64,000 bases of DNA from contig CP063166.1 of assembly GCA_016806145.1 (NCBI GenBank), positions 2,976,001 to 3,040,000 of the forward strand, read 5' to 3'. The translations under genes and the position numbers were made by a program. Shown here in pieces: positions 8,124 to 16,432 of this stretch (the stretch's first letter is position 1; each line of letters starts with the position of its first letter). Below the pieces are notes generated by a model. The model was not told where the DNA came from. It did no database searches and saw only the letters and a program-made list of their open reading frames with translations. Origin of the DNA: Variovorax paradoxus. GTDB lineage: Bacteria > Pseudomonadota > Gammaproteobacteria > Burkholderiales > Burkholderiaceae_C.

Positions 8124-9404
8124 ATGTCGAAAACCAACATCCCGTACGGCTCGCCGCTCGCGCTCAAGGCGCAGTCGGTCGGCCTCTTCGCTGCCACCAT
8201 GCAGCGCCTCACGCAGATCAACCGGCTCACCGGCCAGATGCCCACGCAGGCCGACGCCGAAAGCAAGCTGCGGGTGCAGTCCAGCACCGACATGCCGATC
8301 GTGCGATGCATGGACCTGACCAAGGTCGCCGGTGACGAAGTCACCTTCGACCTTGTGAACCCGATCGGCGGCAAGCCGATCATGGGCGGCCGCATGGCCG
8401 AGGGCCGCGGCGAGCGCCTGGACCTTCAACAGGACAAGCTGCGGATCAACCAGTCGCGCAAACCGATCTCGGCTGGCGACACGATGACGCAGCAGCGCAC
8501 GCCCCACCAACTGCGCCAACTCGCGCGCGCGGCCGGGCAGGGCTACATGCTTCGCCTGGAAGACCAGCGCACGCTGGTGCACCTGGCCGGCGCCCGCGGC
8601 TACCACAGCAACATCGAGTGGGCAGTGCCGCTCGAGACCGATCCGGACTTCCCCGAGATCATGGTGAACCCGGTGAAGGCGCCCACGCGAAACCGCCACT
8701 TCATGTCGACCGGCACCGGTATCGAGCAGATCAAGGCCTCGGGCAACGAGATCTCGATCGCGACCACGGACGTGATGAACATGGACGTGGTCGATGCCAT
8801 CGCGACGGTGATCTCGTCGATCCCGCTGCCGCCCCCGCCCGTCAAGTTCGAGGGCGACTCGATGGCCGACGACGCGCCGCTGCGCGTGCTGCTGGTCTCC
8901 GCCGAGCAGCACATGTCCTTCGTGAAGTCGGGCAACTTCCGCCAGCTGCAGGCCTCGGCCATGGCCCGGGCCCAGCAGGCGAAGAACAACCCGCTGTTCG
9001 TGGGCGATGCCGGCCTCTGGGCGAACGTGCTGCTCGTGAAGATGCCCAAGCCGATCCGCTTCTACGCGGGCAACGTGCTGCGCTGGTGCGCGAGCCTCAC
9101 CGACGAAACCGAGACGACCACCGATGTGGTACCGGCGAGCTTCGGAACCGCGTTCGCGGTCGATCGCGCCATCCTGCTCGGCGGCCAGGCGCTGGCCGAG
9201 GCCTGGGGCAAGAACAGCCGCTCCGGCAACCCGTTCTTCTGGAGCGAGAAGGAGCTCGACCACGGCGACAAGCTGGAAGTGCTGATCGGCTCCGTCGGCG
9301 GCAAGAGCAAGGTGCGCTTCGACGTGAACTACGGCGACAGCTACCAGCCGACCGACAACGGCGTGATCGCGATCGACACCGCGGTCGCCATCGCCGGCCA
9401 GTGA
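8124..9404 (+). CDS. Major capsid protein, N4-gp56/DUF4043 family
   Basis: 426 aa. It is recognised by the family-like N-terminus (IPYGSPLALKAQSVGLFA), the segment DLVNPIGGKPIMGG and the region with ENKNP-type HK97-fold features around AKNNPLFVGDAGLWANVLL. These proteins form the icosahedral shell of podoviruses related to N4 or P22-like transducing phages. The ATG at 8124 follows GGAG. It comes 26 nt after the probable scaffold gene and is followed by a strong hairpin (9411-9430), which may limit read-through or stabilise the abundant capsid transcript. Confidence 0.88.
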   Translation: MSKTNIPYGSPLALKAQSVGLFAATMQRLTQINRLTGQMPTQADAESKLRVQSSTDMPIVRCMDLTKVAGDEVTFDLVNPIGGKPIMGGRMAEGRGERLDLQQDKLRINQSRKPISAGDTMTQQRTPHQLRQLARAAGQGYMLRLEDQRTLVHLAGARGYHSNIEWAVPLETDPDFPEIMVNPVKAPTRNRHFMSTGTGIEQIKASGNEISIATTDVMNMDVVDAIATVISSIPLPPPPVKFEGDSMADDAPLRVLLVSAEQHMSFVKSGNFRQLQASAMARAQQAKNNPLFVGDAGLWANVLLVKMPKPIRFYAGNVLRWCASLTDETETTTDVVPASFGTAFAVDRAILLGGQALAEAWGKNSRSGNPFFWSEKELDHGDKLEVLIGSVGGKSKVRFDVNYGDSYQPTDNGVIAIDTAVAIAGQ

Positions 9405-9410
9405 TCAGTG

Positions 9411-9430
9411 GGGCCGGCTGCGGCCGGCCC
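9411..9430 (+). terminator. GC-rich hairpin after capsid gene
   Basis: A 7-bp perfect stem, GGGCCGG (9411-9417) with CCGGCCC (9424-9430), around a 6-nt loop, starts 7 nt after the capsid stop. No U-tract follows, so it is more likely an attenuator or mRNA-stabilising hairpin than a full intrinsic terminator. Confidence 0.5.
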
Positions 9431-9468
9431 TCCTGACACTTTCCACCAAACGAATCAGGAGCCTCAAC

Positions 9469-9942
9469 ATGGCAACCATCTCCCGCAAGTTCTCGTCGAC
9501 GCAGTTCGGCGGCACGCCCTACGGCAACAAGACCACGCACCACTTCGTGCTCGAGACCAACGCCGCCGGCGCAGTCGTCAACAGCGACAGCACGGCCGCG
9601 ATCGGCGCCACCGACAAGGTGCGCCTCGGCATCCTGCCGCAGGGCTTTCGCCTCGACGACGCCATCGCCATCATCTCGGACGCCTTCACGGCCACCATCA
9701 CCGGTGACCTCGGCTTCGAGTACGTGGACGGCGTCGACGATGCTGCGGTGCCGCAGGACGCCGACTACTTCTTCGCCGACCTCAATGCCGCGGCGACCGG
9801 CCGCACGCGCATGGCGCTGGCGAACAAGCCGGTCACGCTGCCGAAGGACGCCTACCTGATCTGGACCAACCAGGTCGCGGCGCACGCCTCGGTCGGCCGC
9901 GCCGACTTCTACGTCGACGGTGAGGACCGCGGTCCGCTGTAA
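9469..9942 (+). CDS. Phage structural protein, possible capsid decoration protein
   Basis: 157 aa. The ATG at 9469 follows AGGAG. The sequence is mostly beta-prone, with repeated Gly/Thr/Ala segments and no catalytic motif. It lies directly after the major capsid gene and is itself followed by a strong terminator, so it is probably produced at high level with the capsid; that position and size suit a head decoration or cement protein. No family could be named with confidence. Confidence 0.6.
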   Translation: MATISRKFSSTQFGGTPYGNKTTHHFVLETNAAGAVVNSDSTAAIGATDKVRLGILPQGFRLDDAIAIISDAFTATITGDLGFEYVDGVDDAAVPQDADYFFADLNAAATGRTRMALANKPVTLPKDAYLIWTNQVAAHASVGRADFYVDGEDRGPL

Positions 9943-9966
9943 CCCCTTTCGTCGAGGGCCCGTTCC

Positions 9967-9993
9967 GGGGCGGGCTTCGGTCCGCCCCTTTTT
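9967..9993 (+). terminator. Intrinsic terminator after capsid block
   Basis: GGGGCGG (9967-9973) pairs with CCGCCCC (9982-9988) around an 8-nt loop, and five T residues (9989-9993) follow. This is a classic rho-independent terminator 25 nt after the decoration-type gene. The next gene starts only 19 nt later, so its expression needs read-through or antitermination. Confidence 0.85.
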
Positions 9994-10012
9994 ACTTCCG
10001 CAGGAGATACCG

Positions 10013-10810
10013 ATGAACCGAGAACAGATCGCGCAGGTGGCCCACGAGGTGAACCGCGCCTACTGCGCCTCGCTGGGCGACACCAGCCAGCCGGCCTGGG
10101 CCGACGCGCCGCAGTGGCAGCGCGAGAGCGCGCTGGCCGGCGTCGACATGCACCTCAAGAATCCCGATGCGTCGCCCGAGGCCAGTCACCTGAACTGGTA
10201 CGAGGCCAAGCTTGCCGACGGCTGGGTCTACGGCGAGGTCAAGGACACCGAGAAGAAGGAGCACCCCTGCATGGTGCCCTACGAGGAGCTGCCGCCCGAA
10301 CAGAAGGCCAAGGACTACCTGTTTCGCGGCGTCGTGCACGCCCTGGCCGGTGTCGCTGCGGCCGAGCCGCCTGTCGAAGGCAATGTTTCGCCCCCGGCAT
10401 TCCACCCACCCATTCCCGCAGGGCAGTCCGTACCGGCGCAGGGCGTGCGCTACATCGGCCGTCGGGAGACCCACGACGACACGCTGTACGGCTCCGGCAC
10501 GTGGGCGCAGGGCCAGGTCAAGCCGGTGTCCGCCGCGCTCGGCCGCCGGCTTCTGCGCCACCGCGACGTCTTCGAGGAGGTCGAACTCAGCGATCCCGTC
10601 GTGGCCGGCGCGGTCGTGCAGCCCGTCAAGGCGGGCGAGACGCCCGACGAGGCATCCCAGGCGCTGCGCGACCAGGTGCAGAACATGGACAAAGCCGCGC
10701 TGAAGGAATTCGCGCAAACCCACTACCGGGTGAAGGTCGACGGTCGCCTGTCGCTGACGGACACCCGCTCGCACGTCATCCAGCTGATCGACCGCTACGG
10801 CGCGAACTAA
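10013..10810 (+). CDS. RyR-domain phage protein
   Basis: 265 aa from the ATG at 10013 (AGGAG upstream). Residues about 55-110 resemble the RyR repeat (Trp/Gly pattern LNWYEAKLADGWVYG, then EKKEHPCMVPYEELPPEQKAKDYLFR), a module known from eukaryotic ryanodine receptors and scattered in phages and bacteria, where its function is unclear. A Pro-rich middle follows, then a C-terminal helical segment (about 215-262; LRDQVQNMDKAALKEFAQTH) resembling small SAP/HeH-like folds of head proteins. It lies between the capsid block and the Gp49-like gene, so a head-associated or DNA-associated role is likely but unproven. Confidence 0.7.
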   Translation: MNREQIAQVAHEVNRAYCASLGDTSQPAWADAPQWQRESALAGVDMHLKNPDASPEASHLNWYEAKLADGWVYGEVKDTEKKEHPCMVPYEELPPEQKAKDYLFRGVVHALAGVAAAEPPVEGNVSPPAFHPPIPAGQSVPAQGVRYIGRRETHDDTLYGSGTWAQGQVKPVSAALGRRLLRHRDVFEEVELSDPVVAGAVVQPVKAGETPDEASQALRDQVQNMDKAALKEFAQTHYRVKVDGRLSLTDTRSHVIQLIDRYGAN

Positions 10811-10832
10811 TCAGCCACCGAAAGGAATGCCA

Positions 10833-11210
10833 ATGAGCACCGACTCCATTGAGAACGCCATCCTGGCGGCTGGGAAGACCGCCCCGCGCGTCACGCCATC
10901 CGACATCGAGGCCGCCATCACCGGCACCTACTATTTCACGGCAGCAAACGGAGCCGAGGGTGCCCGCCTGGAGCGGCGCGGCCACCTCGCCGGCGCTGGC
11001 GATCAGCACGAAGAGTTGGGGCTGCTGACCTTCTGCGTACTGGTGCTGCGCAACGGTTTCACCGTCACGGGTGAGAGCGCGTGCGCCAGTCCGGAGAACT
11101 TCGACGCCGAGATCGGCCGGAGGATCGCGCGGGCGAATGCGGTGCAGAAGATCTGGCCGCTGATGGGCTACGCGCTCAAGCAGCAGTTGCACGACGCCGC
11201 GAAGGGCTGA
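10833..11210 (+). CDS. Gp49-like (N4 gp49 / Sf6 gp66 family) phage protein
   Basis: 125 aa. Two in-frame ATGs exist (10827, 10833); the second has correct spacing from AAAGGA at 10822-10826 and is preferred. The segment from AILAAGKTAPRVTPSDIEAAI through the LTFCVLVLRNGFTVTG strand and ENFDAEIGRRIARANAVQKIWPLMGY matches the small Gp49 family found in many phages. Its function is not established. It is packed tightly between the RyR-domain gene and the adaptor gene. Confidence 0.75.
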   Translation: MSTDSIENAILAAGKTAPRVTPSDIEAAITGTYYFTAANGAEGARLERRGHLAGAGDQHEELGLLTFCVLVLRNGFTVTGESACASPENFDAEIGRRIARANAVQKIWPLMGYALKQQLHDAAKG

Positions 11211-11213
11211 GCC

Positions 11214-11915
11214 ATGAACCTCGCCGAACTCATCGAATCGTTCCGGGTCGACGCTGACGACCAGTCGAACAGCGTTGGTGGCGGTGACGCAGACGCGCTT
11301 TGGAAGGACACGGATCTGGCGCGCTGGTTCGGCGAGGCGGAGGAGGAGGCGGCCATCCGAAAGCGGCTTCTCTTCGATGACTACACGCTTTCGATCGTGA
11401 GCATCAATGTGGTGGCCGGTCAGAGCTCATACCCTCTCGACTCGCGCATGTTCGAGATTTCCCGGGCACGGCTGCTGAATGCGAGCACCGGCCGATTCCT
11501 CGAGGACCTCTACATCACCAAGCGGGACGCGCTCGACCAGAGCTGCCCGGGCTGGCGTGATGAGCGTCGGAGGCCCAAGACCATCGTGCAGGACGACACC
11601 CGTGTGATGCTCCCCGGCATCGTCGATCGCGCTTACACGCTGCGCCTTGAGGGCTACCGCACGCCGCTGGCGCCGATCACCGCGGACAGCGATCCCGAGA
11701 GCACGACACCCGAGATCGGTGCGGTGCATCATCGCTTTCTTGTGCACTGGGTGCTACACCGGGCATACAGCAAGCCTGACAGCGAAGTCTTCAATCCCGA
11801 GAAGGCGGCAACCGCGCTTGCCGCATTCGAGCAGTACTTCGGGCCGCGGCCGGACGCTGATCTTCGTAAGGATCAGCAGGCTGACCAGCCGCACCACAAC
11901 ACCTCCTGGTGGTGA
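11214..11915 (+). CDS. Head-tail adaptor-type protein
   Basis: 233 aa, starting 4 nt after the previous stop. The opening NLAELIESFRVDADD, the acidic patch around FGEAEEEAAIRKRLLFDD, the strand-rich middle and the late helical segment (HHRFLVHWVLHRAYSKPDSEVFNPEKAATALAAFEQYF, about 172-209) are typical of phage adaptor proteins that dock below the portal of short-tailed phages. Length is in the normal range. Its place between head genes and the tail-hub protein agrees with this role. Identification comes from pattern memory. Confidence 0.7.
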   Translation: MNLAELIESFRVDADDQSNSVGGGDADALWKDTDLARWFGEAEEEAAIRKRLLFDDYTLSIVSINVVAGQSSYPLDSRMFEISRARLLNASTGRFLEDLYITKRDALDQSCPGWRDERRRPKTIVQDDTRVMLPGIVDRAYTLRLEGYRTPLAPITADSDPESTTPEIGAVHHRFLVHWVLHRAYSKPDSEVFNPEKAATALAAFEQYFGPRPDADLRKDQQADQPHHNTSWW

Positions 11916-11932
11916 CCACCCATTAGGGTTCG
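11916..11932 (+). promoter_or_regulatory. Repeated 17-nt intergenic motif, copy 3
   Basis: CCACCCATTAGGGTTCG, immediately after the adaptor gene. A stem-loop (GCCGGG 11947-11952 with CCCGGC 11960-11965) follows and ends at the base before the ATG at 11966, which has no Shine-Dalgarno sequence. The layout resembles copy 1. Confidence 0.55.
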
Positions 11933-11965
11933 ACGGGTCATTGTCTGCCGGGAACACTGCCCGGC

Positions 11966-13210
11966 ATGGCAATGCGCACCGTCGATCTCGGCACCTTCGC
12001 TCCCGGGCTGAACAATCGGCTTCAGCCGACGCAGCTCGGCCGCACGCTGGCCGATCGATCGCGGGCGACCTTCTTGTCCGCGGGCGAGAACATCGACATC
12101 ACTGGCCGCGGCTACCTCAAACGTCGCCGCGGCATAGCGTTGGCGCGCGCCGGCGCGGCAACGCATTCGGTCTGGGGCGATGACGCCGAGGGCTACTGTG
12201 CATTCGGGAGCGACCTCCTGCGCCTGGAGCCGGTTGGCGACGAGCTGGCTGCCACGACCGTGCTGTCCGGCCTGCCCGAGCTGGCGCCGATCAGTTACAC
12301 CCGCATGCCCGATGGTGATGTTGTGTGGTCAAACGGCCAGCGCATCGGCCGACTGCGCGCAGCTGCTGCGCTACCGCTCGCGACACTGCGGCCGCAGGTC
12401 GTGCCGTCGGTCTCGGCGATCGCAGGCGCGCTGTCCGCTGGTCGGTACCAAGTAGCGTTTACCGAGATCGGGCCGCTGGGCGAGTCCGGCTCCACGCCCC
12501 CAGTCGCGATCACGCTGCCGGATTCGGGCGGGCTGCGCATCACTGGCCTCGGCCCGAGCACCATCGTCTACATGACCGGGCCCAACGGCTCGGTTTTCAA
12601 CGCGATCGCTACGGACGGCGACATCGTGACGCTGGCCAACAGCGGGGCCATGCTGCGCACGCTGCTGCTGGCGGACATGCCGGCGGGCTCGACCGTGCGG
12701 CACTACAAGGGCTCGCTGTTGGTCGCGGCCGGCAACCTGCTGTTCAAGTCGGAGCCGTTCCTGTATGGGCTGTTCTCGCCGTCGCAAGGCTACATCCCGT
12801 TCCCGGCCCCCATCACCGTTGTGGAGCCCTGCGAAACCGGAGTCTTCGTGTGCGCGGACCGCACCTACTGGCTGGCCGGCGGCCTGCTCGATACGGCGCC
12901 CGCGGTCGTGCTGCCCTACGGCGGCCTGCAGGGCTCGGGCGGCTCCGTGCGTACGCCGGACGGCCAGGGCACGCAGCAGGCCTTCTGGCTGTCGCCGCGC
13001 GGCCTCGTGATCGGCACGCCCGACGGCGCGGCGAACAACGTTCAGGAGCACGCGCTGAAGTTCGGGCGCGCGCGTGCTGGCGCAACGCTGTTCCGGGAAC
13101 AAGACGGCGCCAACCACATCCTCTGCGCGCGGCAGGAGCCGGCGCGGCCCCTGGGCGCGGCGCAGGGCTTCTTCGCCGTCGAAACCATCGTCAAGGATCT
13201 TGACCCATGA
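11966..13210 (+). CDS. Probable tail nozzle/hub protein (beta-propeller-like)
   Basis: 414 aa of strand-rich sequence with repeated Gly/Asp turns and short hydrophobic strands spaced as in a beta-propeller; no enzyme motif. The N-terminus (FAPGLNNRLQPTQL) and the string of GDLLRLE, GDVVWSNGQRIG and GNLLFKSEPF units resemble proteins that plug or extend the portal in short-tailed phages. Position after the adaptor supports this. The start follows a stem-loop with no ribosome site. The stop overlaps the next start (ATGA). Confidence 0.55.
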   Translation: MAMRTVDLGTFAPGLNNRLQPTQLGRTLADRSRATFLSAGENIDITGRGYLKRRRGIALARAGAATHSVWGDDAEGYCAFGSDLLRLEPVGDELAATTVLSGLPELAPISYTRMPDGDVVWSNGQRIGRLRAAAALPLATLRPQVVPSVSAIAGALSAGRYQVAFTEIGPLGESGSTPPVAITLPDSGGLRITGLGPSTIVYMTGPNGSVFNAIATDGDIVTLANSGAMLRTLLLADMPAGSTVRHYKGSLLVAAGNLLFKSEPFLYGLFSPSQGYIPFPAPITVVEPCETGVFVCADRTYWLAGGLLDTAPAVVLPYGGLQGSGGSVRTPDGQGTQQAFWLSPRGLVIGTPDGAANNVQEHALKFGRARAGATLFREQDGANHILCARQEPARPLGAAQGFFAVETIVKDLDP

Positions 13211-13707
13211 ACCACCCTCAAGCAGGCGTGCTGTACCGCGCGCTTTCGTGGAGCCCGGATGGCCGGCTGCTCGCCGACGACCCGCCCCGGCTGAACCGCG
13301 TGCCCATGGAAGGCCTGAACTTCCTGCTCGGCTTGGCCTTCAAGAGCGTCACCCAGGTGCCGACTTGGTACATCGGCCTCTTCGAGGGCGACTACACGCC
13401 CACTGGCAGCGAGACCGCGGCGACGATCTCCAGCGTCGCAACCGAGTGCACTGCCTATACCGGCGCGCGCAAGGAGTTCGATGAAGGCGCCGTCTCCGGT
13501 GGCTCGGTAAGCAACGCCGCGAGCCTGTCGGAATTCGTCTTCACTGCCGACAAGACCGTGATGGGCGCCTTCATGGTGTCCGCCTCCGCCAAGGGCAGCA
13601 CCGCGGGCGTTCTGCTGAGCGTCGTGCGCTTCGCTTCTCCGAAGGTGCAGGCCAGTGGCTCGAAGCTGCAGGTCTTCGCCGGCCCGACCGCAACCCCCAC
13701 TCCCTGA
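13207..13707 (+). CDS. Phage structural protein, unknown
   Basis: 166 aa, translationally coupled to the preceding gene by an ATGA overlap. After about 40 residues it has a strand-rich region containing TWYIGLFEGDYTPTGSETAATI and FTADKTVMGAFMVSASAKG, typical of small phage tail or head-closure proteins with an immunoglobulin-like or jelly-roll fold. No named family recognised. Its place in the tail module is the main evidence. Confidence 0.6.
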   Translation: MNHPQAGVLYRALSWSPDGRLLADDPPRLNRVPMEGLNFLLGLAFKSVTQVPTWYIGLFEGDYTPTGSETAATISSVATECTAYTGARKEFDEGAVSGGSVSNAASLSEFVFTADKTVMGAFMVSASAKGSTAGVLLSVVRFASPKVQASGSKLQVFAGPTATPTP

Positions 13708-13717
13708 AAGGACCAAC

Positions 13718-14152
13718 ATGCTCAAGCTCTCGACCGGCCTGCGCAACTACATGCTCGACACCGGCGCGCTCAAGGCTGCGCTGGCCGGTGGCGAGATCCG
13801 CATCTACGCCGGGACAGTCCCCGACACCGCCGATGCGGCGCTCGGCGGCGCCACGCTGCTGTGCGTGGTCAAGAACGGTGGCGCGGGCATCAACTACGAC
13901 GCCTCTGCCGCGGGCGGCGTGTTGGCCAAGGCTCCCGGCGAGACCTGGAGCGGCACCAACGTCGCCACCGGCACCGCAACGTTCTTCCGTCACGTGCTGG
14001 CGAGCGATGACGGCACGCTGTCGACCACGCAGCGTCGCATCCAGGGCACGCTGGGCACCGGCGGGACCGATGGCGTCCTGACCAGCGTTGCGCTGGTGAG
14101 CGGCGCACCGCAGGCGGTCGACTTCTACACCACGGCTCTGCCGAGCGGCTGA
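13718..14152 (+). CDS. Phage structural protein, unknown
   Basis: 144 aa from the ATG at 13718 (GAAAGGA upstream). Strand-rich with Gly/Thr turns (IRIYAGTVPDTADAALGG, then VATGTATFFRHVLASDDG). In arrangement and composition it resembles the preceding gene product, and the two could be paralogous tail-surface proteins, although I cannot show clear sequence identity. Functional assignment rests on context. Confidence 0.6.
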   Translation: MLKLSTGLRNYMLDTGALKAALAGGEIRIYAGTVPDTADAALGGATLLCVVKNGGAGINYDASAAGGVLAKAPGETWSGTNVATGTATFFRHVLASDDGTLSTTQRRIQGTLGTGGTDGVLTSVALVSGAPQAVDFYTTALPSG

Positions 14153-14154
14153 AC

Positions 14155-14889
14155 GTGGCGCTGATCTTCGAGGACCTGTTCGCAGGAGCGGTCGACACGC
14201 TCCTGTCGAGCCACACCCCAGACCTCACGGTCGGGCCGCTGTGGCTCGACCGGTTCTCGGACGCGCGCGCCAAGCTCGACGGGGGAGGCCACGCGGTGCC
14301 AGGTGCCTCGGGTGGCATCCCCTACATCCGCAGTCGGCTCGAGTTCGAGCTGACGGGGGAGGAAAGCAAAATCGAGGCGACCGTGGCCTCGCGCTTTGCT
14401 TCCGGCGACGGTCAGCTGCGCCTGCGCCTCTACCGCCTGAGCGGGCCCGACACCACGTTGGGTCCGGGCATCGTCGAGTTCACGACGTTCGTAGAGAACT
14501 TCGGTGGCCACCTAACATTCAACAACACGGTGGGTGTTGAGAGCCTGGCAGGCGTCAACACGAACCAGACCCAGCGCCACGGCAGTTCGGACAGCTACGT
14601 CATCGATAGCTTTCACGTGTTCAAGCTGCTGGTTGACCCGAGCGCGTTGGAGGCCTCGCTGCTGATCGACGGGGTGCTCATCATCAACATGCCTGCCAAT
14701 GCCTTCGCGAGCACGGACGGGCTGCTGACCGACTGGGGCGTGCGCATTGACTGGGACTTCGACGGACAGCCGGGATCCGTGTTCCTGTCCGAAGCCTTTG
14801 GCGTCGACATGGGCACCGACGGCCCCACGCCTCCGGGTCCGCCACCCGACTTCTGGACGAACTTCGTCAACACGCGCGAGGTCGCATGA
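14155..14889 (+). CDS. Phage tail-associated protein, lectin-like fold possible
   Basis: 244 aa with a GTG start 2 nt after the preceding stop. The sequence has the long amphipathic strands and WLDRFSDARAKLDGGG / IEATVASRFASGDGQLRLRLYRL pattern of concanavalin-type jelly-roll domains, followed by a Pro-rich tail (TPPGPPPDFW). It may bind surface glycans or form part of a fibre. It overlaps the next gene by ATGA. No catalytic residues can be assigned. Confidence 0.5.
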   Translation: MALIFEDLFAGAVDTLLSSHTPDLTVGPLWLDRFSDARAKLDGGGHAVPGASGGIPYIRSRLEFELTGEESKIEATVASRFASGDGQLRLRLYRLSGPDTTLGPGIVEFTTFVENFGGHLTFNNTVGVESLAGVNTNQTQRHGSSDSYVIDSFHVFKLLVDPSALEASLLIDGVLIINMPANAFASTDGLLTDWGVRIDWDFDGQPGSVFLSEAFGVDMGTDGPTPPGPPPDFWTNFVNTREVA

Positions 14890-16424
14890 AGCCGGTCAAA
14901 TTCCGCGATGGCTTCAGCGGGCAGGGCGGGATGGATGCGCAGTTCCTGGATTCATCGTCGCCCGTGCCCTTCCTGAAGAAGCGTCGCTTCGACCCGGCGA
15001 CCGGCGGCCAGGTCGTCGCGCACAAACGCGGCGACTTCCTGGAGGTGACCCGCGACGCCGTGCTCGAGGATGGGTTCTACAGCATCGGCATGATCGGCGA
15101 AGAGAAGCGCGTGGTCGGCTCGGCCAGCGCGCGCGGCCGCTTCACCGATCGCGGCACCTTCGTTTCCGACGAGGGCCTGGTCGAGGTCGAGCGCATCCGC
15201 TACTACGGCCTCGGGCTGGGCCTGGACACCACAGCAGCGCTGCTGGGCACGGCAACGGACTTCGACGGCAAGCCCTGCAACGCCTACAAGCTGCAGACCT
15301 ACCGCACGCGCAACGGGCGGCGCTTCGTGCCGTTCTACGACTTCTTGGCCTTCGCGCCTTTCGGGTACGGGACGCAGTTCACCTTCGTGCCGGGCGAGGT
15401 CTACGGGCCGACCGGCGCGCGGCGCTTCCAATCGGCCTACGCCTACCAAGGTCTGACCGAGGCAGGGCAGCACTACCACGCCTTCCTGCGCGATGACGGT
15501 GACGGCCGGGAGCTCGGTGGCACGCTGCACCTGCCCAACCAGCTCGCGAGCTTCCCGACGGTGCATCGCGTGTCGCCCGGGCAGTACGTGATGATGGGCG
15601 CCTACCTGCGGCCGCACTACTCGGGCTCAAGCGTCGACGCCGCCGCGTGCCCAGGCCTGACCTTCCAGTTCTCGAGCGATGGCGGCGCGACATGGGCCGA
15701 GGGCGCGTCCCATGAGCTGTTCTCCGAGTTCTTCGACACCGTCCAGCCGCTGCCCATCGCCGCCTACGCCAGCATGTTCAACACCGCGGTGAACGCCTGC
15801 GGCCTGTACGCGGCGCCGCTGAGCGCCGGTCGCGCGTTGGCCTACGCTGTAGTGCCCTACGCGCCCAATCCTGGCGTCGACTTCGTGCTGCGGGCGAAGG
15901 TGAAGCTGGGCATCATCAACGCGAGCGCACGCACGCTGTTCGGCACGCTCACGCTGTTCGATGGCGAGGTGAACGCCGCGCTCGCGTTCTGGAGCGGCGG
16001 GTGCGTGGGCGTTGCCGGCGGAGCGGTGGTTGTGACGCGACCGTTGGCCTCGGTCTACACCAACATCCAGAACGAGCCGCCGGTGATGCTGTTCACGCCC
16101 GATGGCGTCAGCGTGCAGATGATGCCGCCAGGCCCGCAGCCGAACTACCGCATGGGCGTGGTCACGGCGATTGCGCCGGGCGTGCTGGTCGCGCCGATGT
16201 ACGACGGCGCGCACTCGCTGTATGAGTCGCGCGACCGCGGTGCCTCGTGGCGGCGCCGCGCGTTGCTTACAGACCGCGCGGACGCGCCGGCGCCGGAGGT
16301 CGGGACGTTCCAGCTGCAGCACTTCGCCGCGCTGACGTTCCTGCGCCGCAACGGGCAGCCGGCCGGCGGCACGCCAGGCACGCCGTGGGCGTCGGACAGC
16401 CGCATCGCGCCGCCTGTGCTCTGA
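14886..16424 (+). CDS. Tail protein with sialidase-type Asp-box beta-propeller
   Basis: 512 aa. Two Asp boxes of the S-x-D-x-G-x-T-W type are visible: SSDGGATW (about residues 263-270) and SRDRGASW (about 448-455), the hallmark turns of sialidase/BNR beta-propellers. Strand-rich sequence fills the space between. The catalytic Arg triad of true sialidases cannot be identified, so it may be a binding propeller rather than an enzyme. In a tail module such a protein probably contacts the host surface. Coupled to both neighbours (ATGA upstream, 8-nt gap downstream). Confidence 0.6.
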   Translation: MKPVKFRDGFSGQGGMDAQFLDSSSPVPFLKKRRFDPATGGQVVAHKRGDFLEVTRDAVLEDGFYSIGMIGEEKRVVGSASARGRFTDRGTFVSDEGLVEVERIRYYGLGLGLDTTAALLGTATDFDGKPCNAYKLQTYRTRNGRRFVPFYDFLAFAPFGYGTQFTFVPGEVYGPTGARRFQSAYAYQGLTEAGQHYHAFLRDDGDGRELGGTLHLPNQLASFPTVHRVSPGQYVMMGAYLRPHYSGSSVDAAACPGLTFQFSSDGGATWAEGASHELFSEFFDTVQPLPIAAYASMFNTAVNACGLYAAPLSAGRALAYAVVPYAPNPGVDFVLRAKVKLGIINASARTLFGTLTLFDGEVNAALAFWSGGCVGVAGGAVVVTRPLASVYTNIQNEPPVMLFTPDGVSVQMMPPGPQPNYRMGVVTAIAPGVLVAPMYDGAHSLYESRDRGASWRRRALLTDRADAPAPEVGTFQLQHFAALTFLRRNGQPAGGTPGTPWASDSRIAPPVL

Positions 16425-16432
16425 GGATCTCC

